Below are positions 36,848 through 47,992 of a DNA stretch of 64,000 nucleotides, piece by piece. This stretch comes from Cohnella phaseoli (GTDB lineage Bacteria; Bacillota; Bacilli; Paenibacillales; Paenibacillaceae), in NCBI RefSeq assembly GCF_003386235.1, contig NZ_QRDZ01000002.1, positions 395,707 to 459,706 of the forward strand, given 5' to 3'. The notes beneath the pieces were generated by a model. That model worked only from the letters and a program-made list of their open reading frames with translations. It was not told the DNA's origin and did not search any database. Both the position numbers and the translations under genes were made by a program. Numbering within the stretch: position 1 is the first letter of the stretch; the number at the start of each line of letters is the position of its first letter.

Positions 36848-37848
36848 TTCTTATGGCCTCCTTGTAGCATCGTCGCGATCGCCGCCAGCGGCTCCCCGGA
36901 AAGCTCCTCCCGGATCAGCGGATACGCCAGCGAGCGAATGCGTTCTTTCGTTTGTTCGTTGCGGATATAGGATACCGGCGACTTGCCGTCCACTCTGGCC
37001 AGCAGCATTAATCCAAGATGCGGGAGCAGGCGCGCAGGCGCTTCCCCGTAAGCGGCGCAGAAGGCTTCGACAAGTGCATAAGCGTCCGCCTCGCGGCCCA
37101 GTTGCAGCCCCTTCAGAACGAGATGGCCGATGCAGAACGCCAAGTCGTAAACCGGATTGCCCCAGTGGCACACCTCGAAATCCAGCAGAACGGGCGCGCC
37201 GTCCGGATCGATCAAAATGTTTTTCGGGGAAAAGTCCCCATGCACAACACATTTCCGCACGTCCGGCGTTTCTTCGGTCAACTCGTCCGCCAAGGCGCAA
37301 ATACGTCCGGACAGCTTCGGATAACGGATGGCAACGGCGGCATAAAACGGTTCAATGCGCAGCTCGCGGAAAAAAGTCAAATCCGCCATCCGCGCCTTTT
37401 CCGCTTCGCCGATCCCTCGGCTCGCCTCATGCATCGTCCGCAGCAGCAAGCCTACCCGTCCGGCGATGTCCGCGTCGAATTGCCCCTGCATAAGCCGATC
37501 CTTCCAAGACTCGCTGCCTTCCGGCGCACAGCTCATCGCGAACGCATAGCCGTCGGCATCGTAATCCAGCACACGCGGGATCCGGCCTACCGGCAGCAGC
37601 GGCGACAGCAGCGCCATCGCCTCCTGCTCGCGCTCCACGCGCCGCACGTCCGAAAACCAATCCGCCTCCACCTTCAGCTTGGCTAGCGCGCGCTTCAAGA
37701 CACAGGCGCCTTGCGGTCCGCTCACCTTCCACACTTCGCCGGACACGCCTCCGCTCAGCGCTTCCGCTTCCAATGGGGCGTCACCGGGAACAAGGCCGCG
37801 GGAAACGGCGTATTCCAGCACCTCCTCCGCGCTATGCCAATCGTTCAT
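36844..37848 (-). CDS. APH-family small-molecule kinase (possible glycerate kinase)
   Basis: A 334-residue protein-kinase-like phosphotransferase. The catalytic loop is HGDFSPKN with Asp205 and the magnesium motif is DFE at 223-225, followed by CHWGNPVYDLAF. This superfamily phosphorylates hydroxyls of sugars, choline, homoserine or antibiotics. Its place between a dehydrogenase (17-base overlap) and an enolase (4-base overlap) suggests it phosphorylates a pathway product. Glycerate is my best guess, since 2-phosphoglycerate is the enolase substrate. It is not related to GarK or GlxK. ATG 37848 follows GGGGAGGGAAAGCCCG. Confidence 0.82.
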   Translation of the reverse strand: MNDWHSAEEVLEYAVSRGLVPGDAPLEAEALSGGVSGEVWKVSGPQGACVLKRALAKLKVEADWFSDVRRVEREQEAMALLSPLLPVGRIPRVLDYDADGYAFAMSCAPEGSESWKDRLMQGQFDADIAGRVGLLLRTMHEASRGIGEAEKARMADLTFFRELRIEPFYAAVAIRYPKLSGRICALADELTEETPDVRKCVVHGDFSPKNILIDPDGAPVLLDFEVCHWGNPVYDLAFCIGHLVLKGLQLGREADAYALVEAFCAAYGEAPARLLPHLGLMLLARVDGKSPVSYIRNEQTKERIRSLAYPLIREELSGEPLAAIATMLQGGHKK

Positions 37849-38893
37849 CGGGCTTTCCCTCCCCGTGGACCATGACGACTTTGGCCGTAACGCCGCTCTT
37901 GCGGCGGATCGATTCGAAGGCTTGCTCGTATTCCTCCAGCTTGAACCGGTGCGTAACGAGCGATTCAAAATCGAGCAGCCCGGCCGCCAGCAGCTGCAAT
38001 ACCTTGCTCCAGCTTTGCGTCGTGTACGAGAAAATGCCATGCACCGTCAAATCCTGCAGCATGATCAGATCGCTCGGCAGCGTCAACTGCTTGTCGGAGC
38101 CGGCCACCCCTTCCAGGACGACGTGGCCGCCCGGCTTGCATAGCCCAAAGCAGCTTGCCACCGCCTCGACGCTTCCCGACGTTTCGACGACCAAGTCTAC
38201 CCCCTGGCCGTTCGTCCAGGCTTTGATCCGCTCCTGCGGATCGTCCGTCCTGTTGTTGATCCAGCGGGTCGCTCCGAGCGTCCGGCCGAATTCCAGCTGG
38301 TTGTCGCGTGTCCCGATCAGGATAATCTCCGCCGCTCCGAACGCTTGGAGCACTTGAACGGTCAGCAGGCCCAGCGTGCCCGGACCGATCACCGCCGCCG
38401 TCATACCCGGCTTAAACGGCGTCCGCATCACGCCGCGCAGCACGGTCGCGGCCGGCTCGACCAGCACCGCCGCCTCGAAGGACAGCGAGTCCGGAATCCG
38501 GTGAATCCCCGACGCGGGAGCGACGACCTGCTCTGCCGCCCCTCCGCGGCGAGTAAAGCCGAGCTGATCGTAATTCAGACATAGATTCGTTAAGCCGCTC
38601 CGGCACGATTCGCAGCGGCCGCAGGCGACAATGCCTTCGGAGATAACCCGGTCGCCCGGCTTGACATGGGCGACCGCCGAGCCGACCGCTTCCACCACGC
38701 CGCTCCATTCGTGGCCCGGAACGACCGGATAGGTGACATATTGCTCGGATACTTGCCCGTTCAGAATTTCCAGATCCGTGCCGCAGATGCCTACGGCCAT
38801 CGACCGCACCCTCACCTCGTCGGCGCCCGGCTCCAGCGGCTCAAGCTCCTCGATGCCAAGCTCTCCCGGCCCTCTGATGACCAATCCCCTCAT
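37832..38893 (-). CDS. Zinc-dependent medium-chain dehydrogenase
   Basis: A 353-residue member of the same superfamily as the product of 33268-34281. GICGTD and GHEW give the catalytic zinc site, CGRCESCRSGLTNLC the structural zinc lobe, and VIGPGTLGLL the NAD loop. It starts two bases after the FAH-family stop codon and overlaps the kinase gene by 17 bases. Its link to a FAH hydrolase is like that of the dehydrogenase that makes 2,4-diketo acids in non-phosphorylative rhamnose and fucose routes, so oxidation of keto-deoxygalactonate is the favoured role. Confidence 0.88.
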   Translation of the reverse strand: MRGLVIRGPGELGIEELEPLEPGADEVRVRSMAVGICGTDLEILNGQVSEQYVTYPVVPGHEWSGVVEAVGSAVAHVKPGDRVISEGIVACGRCESCRSGLTNLCLNYDQLGFTRRGGAAEQVVAPASGIHRIPDSLSFEAAVLVEPAATVLRGVMRTPFKPGMTAAVIGPGTLGLLTVQVLQAFGAAEIILIGTRDNQLEFGRTLGATRWINNRTDDPQERIKAWTNGQGVDLVVETSGSVEAVASCFGLCKPGGHVVLEGVAGSDKQLTLPSDLIMLQDLTVHGIFSYTTQSWSKVLQLLAAGLLDFESLVTHRFKLEEYEQAFESIRRKSGVTAKVVMVHGEGKPDERLA

Positions 38894-38895
38894 GC

Positions 38896-39720
38896 TTATT
38901 CCCCCTTGAACACAGTCTCCAGAGTGCCCAGCTTCTCAATCGTCACCGCCGTCCGGTCGCCCGGCTTAAGCCAGTCTCTCTCTTCCGGCGGGTATCCGGC
39001 AACAACGCCTTCGGGCGTACCCGTCAGCAAAAGGTCTCCCGGCTCAAGCGTCATATACCGGGACACATAAGCGATAATCTCGTCCACGCGAAAAATCATG
39101 TCTCTCGTATTGGAGTTTTGCTTTAACTCGCCGTTGCGCGTCAGACTGATTTGCAGCTCGTTCGGATCACCCACCTCGTCCGCTGTGACGAGGTACGGCC
39201 CCGCGGGACAGAAGCCGTCCATGATTTTGCCGAGCATCCACTGCGATGTGCGATTCTGCAAGTCTCTCGCCGACAGATCGTTAATGCTGCAGTAGCCGAA
39301 GACGTACCCAAGCGCCTCGTCTTTGGACACGTTTTTCGCCCGCTTGCCGATTACGACGCCCAATTCCGCTTCATAATCGTATTCCGCTGCCGCAGTGCCA
39401 AGGGTCACTTCCTCGCCGTGAGCCGCCAGCGCGTTCTCGAACTTATTGAACAGGATCGGCGTCGCCGGCACCGGCAGCCCTGCCTCCTCCGCATGCTTTT
39501 TATAGTTCAGCCCGACGCAAATGATTTTTCCGCCCCCGGGAATGCAAGGCAGCCAGCGGACTTCCGTCTCCTTGACGCCTTCTGCGGAAGCTTGAGCGGG
39601 CTCGATCCGCTTGTCTCCGCGAATGATCTCGGCCAGGTCGGCCTGGACCGGGTAAATGCTGCCATCGATCGCCAAGCCGGTTAACGTTTGTCCTTCATGT
39701 AAGTAACGAACGAATTTCAT
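38896..39720 (-). CDS. Fumarylacetoacetate hydrolase family protein (diketo-acid hydrolase)
   Basis: A 274-residue FAH-family enzyme, first gene of the cluster. Typical segments are ICVGLNYKKHAEE, DYEAELGVVIGKRAKNV (with the metal-binding acidic residues), INDLSARDLQ, and WMLGKIMDGFCPAGPYLV. The family cleaves carbon-carbon bonds of beta-diketo acids or isomerises related ones. With dgoD and a dehydrogenase nearby, hydrolysis of 2,4-diketo-3-deoxygalactonate to pyruvate and glycerate is the natural inference. ATG at 39720; the promoter must lie in the 199-base gap shared with the divergent araC-type gene. Confidence 0.88.
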   Translation of the reverse strand: MKFVRYLHEGQTLTGLAIDGSIYPVQADLAEIIRGDKRIEPAQASAEGVKETEVRWLPCIPGGGKIICVGLNYKKHAEEAGLPVPATPILFNKFENALAAHGEEVTLGTAAAEYDYEAELGVVIGKRAKNVSKDEALGYVFGYCSINDLSARDLQNRTSQWMLGKIMDGFCPAGPYLVTADEVGDPNELQISLTRNGELKQNSNTRDMIFRVDEIIAYVSRYMTLEPGDLLLTGTPEGVVAGYPPEERDWLKPGDRTAVTIEKLGTLETVFKGE

Positions 39721-39802
39721 GTGTACAGCCTCCTACCATCGTTTGATGCGCTTATTCTAGCACCGCCCGCAGCGGATTGATTTAGCCTGAAGCAGAAACT
39801 TG

Positions 39803-39903
39803 TTGCACGATTCCGAAATAAATCAAAACGCCTTATCCAGTTTATTTGATAAGGCGTTCTCCGAATGATACGATATCTATAAGTTTATTTTGCACAATTC
39901 CGA
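39803..39903. promoter_or_regulatory. Divergent control region with direct repeats and a hairpin
   Basis: Two direct copies, TTGCACGATTCCGA (39803-39816) and TTGCACAATTCCGA (39890-39903), differ at one base and lie 87 bases apart. Between them AACGCCTTATC (39827-39837) and GATAAGGCGTT (39848-39858) form a perfect 11-base stem, followed on minus by TTTTGATTT. The repeats are likely sites for the adjacent AraC regulator; the hairpin may be an attenuator in the leader of the sugar-acid operon. Confidence 0.55.
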
Positions 39904-39919
39904 TTGGCGGTGATCCGAT

Positions 39920-40816
39920 ATGACGCTTGCTCTGGGCAAGCCCGCTTCCGCTTTGGAGCTGTCGCCAAGCGTGCATTGGGCTCAGCGGCATTATCGTTCC
40001 CCTTCGTTTCAATGGCGCAGACGCATCTACGATTATGAGCTGCTCTTCGTCGTGAGGGGAGAGCTGCTCGTGACGCTGCGCGATGAAGGGATTTCGTTTC
40101 CGGTTCAGGCCAACGCCTTCCTGTTTCTTCAAGCCGGCTCTCATCATGAAATCCAGGTGCGCTCGGAGCCCGATGCGGAGCTGCTCGGCATTCACTTCGA
40201 TTTCTTCGACGAGTTGGAGGTTCGGCAGGACAGAGACATTATCGTCGACGAGCAGGACGTCAGATCGGCTTCATTCTGCGCCCTTCCGCTGATCGACGGC
40301 GCCCCTGCGCTTCCGTCGGATCGCGCGATCGCCGCTCCCGGACACGTCGCGTCTCTGATGGAATTCATCATTCAGGAATGGAACGGCCGCCTGCCCGGCT
40401 ACGAGCTGCTCTGCAAATCGCTGCTGCTGCAGGCCATCGGCCTGCTGATGCGCCATAAAGACGCGGAAAGCCGGGCTCCGCATCCGAAATACGAAGCCCG
40501 GCTCAGGACGCTTGTCCAACAGCTGGAGGAACAATATGCGCGCAGATGGACCAACGCGGAGATGGCCGCTTACCTGAACGTTCACGAAGATTATATGAGC
40601 CGACTGTTCAAGGACTTGCTCGGGCGAAGTCCGGGCAGCTATCTTCAATCGATCCGCCACCATCACGCGAAACGTCTGCTGCGGGAGACGGAGGACAAAA
40701 TCGAAGCGGTCGCGCTGCAGGTCGGCTACGAGGACATCCACTATTTCAGCCGGCAATTCAAGAAATGGGAAGGCATGTCCGCGCAGCAATACCGCAGATT
40801 CGCCCGGCTCGTATAG
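39920..40816 (+). CDS. AraC-family regulator of the sugar-acid cluster
   Basis: A 298-residue one-component regulator. Residues about 1-130 form a cupin-like sugar-binding domain (YDYELLFVVRGELLVTL, LFLQAGSHHEI). The last 100 residues hold two helix-turn-helices (TNAEMAAYLNVHEDYMSRLF, IEAVALQVGYEDIHYFSRQF). It is divergent from the FAH-dgoD cluster across a gap with paired direct repeats, so it probably controls that cluster. ATG 39920 follows GGCGGTGATC. The effector is unknown. Confidence 0.9.
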   Translation: MTLALGKPASALELSPSVHWAQRHYRSPSFQWRRRIYDYELLFVVRGELLVTLRDEGISFPVQANAFLFLQAGSHHEIQVRSEPDAELLGIHFDFFDELEVRQDRDIIVDEQDVRSASFCALPLIDGAPALPSDRAIAAPGHVASLMEFIIQEWNGRLPGYELLCKSLLLQAIGLLMRHKDAESRAPHPKYEARLRTLVQQLEEQYARRWTNAEMAAYLNVHEDYMSRLFKDLLGRSPGSYLQSIRHHHAKRLLRETEDKIEAVALQVGYEDIHYFSRQFKKWEGMSAQQYRRFARLV

Positions 40817-40912
40817 CGGGCCCGCCCCTTCCCGAAGCGATCCCCGACGCGTCTCGTTAAGACCGGACCGTTCTCAAGCCGTTCACAGCGCAACCCGCCG
40901 CATAATCGGACT

Positions 40913-40937
40913 CGACGCCGCTCACAGCGCGGCGTCG
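40913..40937. repeat. GC-rich hairpin at the end of the metallo-hydrolase gene
   Basis: CGACGCCGC (40913-40921) and GCGGCGTCG (40929-40937) pair perfectly, with the stop codon of the metallo-hydrolase gene in the loop. It lies between converging genes and has no T-run on either side, so any role in ending transcription is uncertain. Confidence 0.4.
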
Positions 40938-41797
40938 GACACGAATACGTACCGTTCTCCCCGGGCCATCACATGCGTGCGCAGCCGCGGAAAGCGCTCA
41001 TACACATAATCCACGAAATAACCGGGCCGTTCAGTGTTGCCCGCGAACAGATCGTAATGCATCGGCACGGTCAGCCCGAAGCCCGCCAGATGGGCCAGCT
41101 CCGCCGCTTCGCGGTAATCCATATTGCCGATGATGCCTCTCCCGGTGCGGAAAGCGTCGCGCCCGTTAATGGGCAGCAACGCCAGATCGATGCGCTCTGC
41201 GGCCAGCCTTTCGACCAATCCGTCGTAAACGATCGTATCTCCCGCATGATACCAGGTCACTCCGTTGAGCCTGACAACGTAGCCCACATATTTGCAGAAG
41301 CCTTCCTCGTCCCGTTCCAACTGCTCATGCGCCGCTGGAATCGGCTTGACGGACAGCCGCTCCCCTTCGATGACGGCCTCTTCCGTCTCTGCGCGGTACA
41401 GCCGCGCTTCGGATACGCCGCACTCCCTCATCGCGTCCAGGCAGCAGTTGGGGGCGACGAACAGCGTCCGCGCATTGGCGGCGGCCATCGCCGTAATCGT
41501 ATCCGGGTCGAGATGGTCGGCATGCTCATGCGTAATCAGACAGCAATCCGCATTCGTCATCTGCTCCGGCCCCGCAGGCGACGGGAACAGACGCTTTAAG
41601 CCGTACCGCCTCTCCACCTCCTCGTCGGACAGCGCGAACGGATCGACGTAGACGACCGTATCGCCTCCCTTGACGATAAAGCTTGCCTGTCCGAGACTCC
41701 ACATCGCCAGCATGCCGTACGGAACCTTCGTGTCCGCAATCTCCCGAATCAACTGCCGATCCGCATCGGGACGGCCGTTCAAATTCGCGTTGCTCAT
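40922..41797 (-). CDS. Metallo-beta-lactamase-fold hydrolase, UlaG-like
   Basis: A 291-residue metallo-hydrolase. The metal motif HEHADHLD lies at about residues 90-97, with YHAGDTIVYDG supplying later ligands and VPMHYDLFAGN near the end. MWSLGQASFIVKGG at the N-terminus is typical of the UlaG-like group, named for ascorbate-6-phosphate lactonase. It could open a sugar lactone. It is the last gene of the arabinofuranose operon, 33 bases after GH51. ATG 41797. The substrate is inferred. Confidence 0.85.
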   Translation of the reverse strand: MSNANLNGRPDADRQLIREIADTKVPYGMLAMWSLGQASFIVKGGDTVVYVDPFALSDEEVERRYGLKRLFPSPAGPEQMTNADCCLITHEHADHLDPDTITAMAAANARTLFVAPNCCLDAMRECGVSEARLYRAETEEAVIEGERLSVKPIPAAHEQLERDEEGFCKYVGYVVRLNGVTWYHAGDTIVYDGLVERLAAERIDLALLPINGRDAFRTGRGIIGNMDYREAAELAHLAGFGLTVPMHYDLFAGNTERPGYFVDYVYERFPRLRTHVMARGERYVFVSDAAL

Positions 41798-41830
41798 CGC
41801 TAAATCACCTCGTCGTTTGGCCGCAGCCGC

Positions 41831-44928
<3,098 letters not shown>

Positions 44929-44936
<8 letters not shown>

Positions 44937-46740
44937 GCGGCTCCTCCTTTCCGGACGCCCGTTCCGCATCCGCCGGAATTTCCAGAACGACGGTCGTCCC
45001 CAGGTTGACCGCGCTCTCGATGCTCAGTCCGTAATCTTTGCCGTACTGCAGAACGATGCGCTCGTGAACGTTGCGAAGCCCGATCGAGCGGCCTTCGACG
45101 CGGATGGCGTCTTTCATCGTCAAGGACGCCCGGATGGACGATAGCCGCTGTTCGTCGATTCCGACGCCGTCGTCTTCAACTGCGATCCGCACCCTGTCTC
45201 CTTGCCTGCGAATTCGCAGCGCGATGCTGCCGGAGCCTTTCTTGTTCTCGATCCCGTGCTTGATCGCGTTCTCCACGATCGGTTGAATGATCAGCTTCGG
45301 GATGCTCATCTCCGCCAGCTCCTCGGGAATGTCCAGCTCGTCGGATATTTTGTTGCGGAAGCGGTATTTTTGAATATCCAGATAACAGCGTACGAGTTCG
45401 ATCTCTTCTCGAACCGACACGATGTTGCCGTGCCAATTGAGCGACTTCCGCAAAATTTTGGACAAATTCAGCACCATATCGGACGCTTCGCGCGGATCGT
45501 CCGAAGCGATCAGCTTCATGCGAATCGACTCCAGGGTGTTGAACAGAAAATGCGGGTTGATCTGGCTCTGCAGCGCGTACAGCTCGGCCTCCCGTTTTTT
45601 CAATTCCGCGTCCTTCAAGGAGAGCCCGGTTACGTAATTGTCTTCGATAGAACGCTCAAGGCCGGCGACCATCAGGTTAAAGCTGCGCGTCAATTGACTG
45701 ATCTCGTCGCCGGAATCGCGTTCGGGCGCCCGGATGAACAAGCCCTGTTTCACTTTGCCCATCGTGCTGACGAGTTGGCGAACCCGGCTCGTGATCCTTC
45801 CGAGCAGCAGAGTAAACAGCAGGAACGAGACGAGCAGCGTCGATCCGAGCACGATCAGTCCGACATTGCGGACATATCGCGCCTCCGTCAGCAAGCTGTC
45901 GATCGGCACTTGCGTAATTAGCGTCCATGCAGGCATATTCTTGCCGTCGATCGGAACGGCGATCGTCTTGAATTGTCCGGGAGATTCGCCGACGATCGGC
46001 TTGCCCGAAGCGCCGCCGGCGCTTGCGAACTCATCCGGCACTTTCTTGCCGATCAGTTGGCGGTCGTTCGAGGAAATAATGCTTCCGTTAACGTCCGCCA
46101 GAGCGATCGTCTTCTCCTTCGGATCGCTCTCGCGAATGAGCGCGTACAGCCTATCCTCGGGAAACTTCAGCTCGATGACGCCGTAGAGGTCTCCGCTTGC
46201 GTTGCGAATCGTGCGGCTGACGTAAATCTCGTCCGCTTCCTTGCCCCACACGACCTCCCTGCCGGCTTCTACGGCGCGGCGATACGGGTGAAACAATTCG
46301 ACAACGTCGTCCACCTTGCGGTAAATGCCCAAGCCGGGAAGCAGCGTGTCGTTGAGGAAATAAATCGACAGCTTGGCCGTAGCCGCATCCAGCGTAAAAT
46401 TGTACGTAATCGGCTTCAAATAATATTGGTAAGCTTCAATACTGTCGATATAATCGCTGTAGTCCATCGCCGGGTTCAAATATTCCTGCAGCTGCCGATC
46501 GAAGCTGTAATGCGTGGCCAGGTCGGCGTACTGCTTCAATAAGTCCTGCACGTTGTTGGCGCTCTGCCGCGACGATTCCTTCGTCAGCTCCGTCGTTTGC
46601 CGGATAATCTGATTCTCGGATACTTTGAGCAGCACTTGGGCGATCAGCAGCAGAGGCAGCATAATGGCGAACAGGTATAAGAGGATGAGCTTCGCCCTCA
46701 AGTTGTAAGATTTGAAATGAAACAGCGATCGCAGATTCAT
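44929..46740 (-). CDS. YesM-type sensor histidine kinase
   Basis: A 603-residue kinase. Membrane segments lie near residues 17-38 and 293-313, with an extracellular sensing domain between. Then come HAMP, the phosphoacceptor QSQINPHFLFNTLES, the N-box IVENAIKHGIEN and VEDDGVGIDEQ. The start is ATG 46740 with GGGGGAAGG upstream; a TTG seven codons earlier is less likely. It partners the response regulator encoded downstream and sits inside the arabinofuranose operon, 52 bases after the GH43-like gene. Confidence 0.93.
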
Positions 46741-46792
46741 CCGGACCTTCCCCCATCGCAAGCTATGATGCCTCCTATGTTAACATATCGTC

Positions 46793-47782
46793 CTAGCTCG
46801 CCCCAGACGCTTCCTCCGGCGGGAGCAGACGGAAGTCAAACGGTTCGTTGCGCCGGCAAACCAATTCGCCGTTCTCGACCGTCAGCTTGGCCACTTGAAT
46901 CGACGTCCTTCGATATTTGTACGGCTCCATATCCTCCAACGTATAGCCGATTCCGGCATATTCCTCGTCCCGCTCCGGATGCGTAAAGTAGAAAATAAAC
47001 GCCTCGTCGCCTTGCACGAGCACCTTCGGATGCCCGCCCTTCGCTCCGTCTTCGTTGCGTGTGCCGCGATCGCGCAAAATGTTGTTCGCCTGTCTCGTCC
47101 ACGTCTCCAGATCGTCGGAGCGATAGACGGCGAGACCGTCCCACGGATCGGTGACCATCCAGTAGGAGCCTTGAAAATGAAACACGTTCGGTCCTTCATG
47201 GTGGCAATCGGTAATGACGGGACCGACGCGCGTCCAGCTGTACAGATCGTCGCTGTCCGCCGCATACGTGTGCGCGCCTCCGGAATCGAATCTGTACCAC
47301 ATTCTCCATTTTCCGCCGGGCAACCGATGAACGCAGGCATCGATGGAATTGACGCCCAGATCGAGAATCGACTGATACGTCCAATCGAACAGATTGTCGC
47401 TCGTATAGTGAGCGATATAGCTGGGTCCGATGAACGCGCTGGGAACGCCGCGAATATACGTCAAATACATATGGTATTTGCCCTCGTGCCAGATGACCTC
47501 CGGCGCCCAGAACGTATTTCTTCCTTTTTCGAACTCCACTCCTTGCATAATTCCCCGATAGATCCAGGTCCGGCCTTCGTCCGGCGTCGAAGCGAGCCCG
47601 ATATCGAGGCCGTGGCACCAGGATACGGCTTGCGCGTCCACATTGGCGCGCCTGTTCGTGTAGATCAGCCACCAGCATTGCTCCTGACGGTTCCAGATCA
47701 CCGTCGGGTCCGCCGCTCCGTCATGTATCGGATCGCGGAACATCGGCGCTTTGGGCGGCCTCATCGTCTTCGTCGTTGTCAT
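46793..47782 (-). CDS. GH43-like five-bladed beta-propeller glycosidase
   Basis: A 329-residue protein. DGAADPTVIW gives the catalytic base Asp of clan GH-F/J propellers, NTFWAPEVIWHEGKYHMY the second conserved segment, and HHEGPNVFHFQGSYWMV the probable acid Glu (EGP). CVHRLPGGKWRMWYR and GTRNEDGAKGGHPKV follow. The fold is clear; assignment to GH43 over related propeller families is likely but not certain. No signal peptide. Expected role: removal of arabinofuranosyl or xylosyl units. ATG 47782 follows AAGGAGACGGACAG; a longer frame runs into the adjacent MITE-like element and is rejected. Confidence 0.8.
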   Translation of the reverse strand: MTTTKTMRPPKAPMFRDPIHDGAADPTVIWNRQEQCWWLIYTNRRANVDAQAVSWCHGLDIGLASTPDEGRTWIYRGIMQGVEFEKGRNTFWAPEVIWHEGKYHMYLTYIRGVPSAFIGPSYIAHYTSDNLFDWTYQSILDLGVNSIDACVHRLPGGKWRMWYRFDSGGAHTYAADSDDLYSWTRVGPVITDCHHEGPNVFHFQGSYWMVTDPWDGLAVYRSDDLETWTRQANNILRDRGTRNEDGAKGGHPKVLVQGDEAFIFYFTHPERDEEYAGIGYTLEDMEPYKYRRTSIQVAKLTVENGELVCRRNEPFDFRLLPPEEASGAS

Positions 47783-47831
47783 TCTGTCCGTCTCCTTCAC
47801 GACGCCCGTCGCACCAATAATGGAACAGGGG

Positions 47832-47958
47832 GTCTCATAAATAAAAAGAGTCGTATGAAAGATGATCGATAGAGAATTGTCGTGCATGTATCCCGCATTT
47901 TAAGGAGATACACGCACTTTTTTTCATCGATCATCTTCCATGACTCTACTTATGAGAC
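47832..47958. mobile_element. MITE-like nested inverted-repeat element inside the operon
   Basis: A 127-base element. Its arms match from both ends inward: GTCTCATAA/TTATGAGAC, GAGTC/GACTC, GATGATCGAT/ATCGATCATC, then GTGCATGTATC against GATACACGCAC with one mismatch. ACAGG (47825-47829) and CCTGT (47963-47967) extend the symmetry. There is no open frame for a transposase. It lies between the SBP stop and the GH43-like start, so it should fold in the operon transcript. The parent insertion-sequence family is not recognised. Confidence 0.65.
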
Positions 47959-47992
47959 AGTACCTGTCTTAGGCTGCAAGCGCCGGTTTTCG

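Noticed and set aside
37849..38040. A 64-codon upstream extension of the APH-like kinase
   Set aside because: It overlaps the well-supported dehydrogenase gene and lacks kinase sequence; GGGGAGGG precedes the ATG at 37848.
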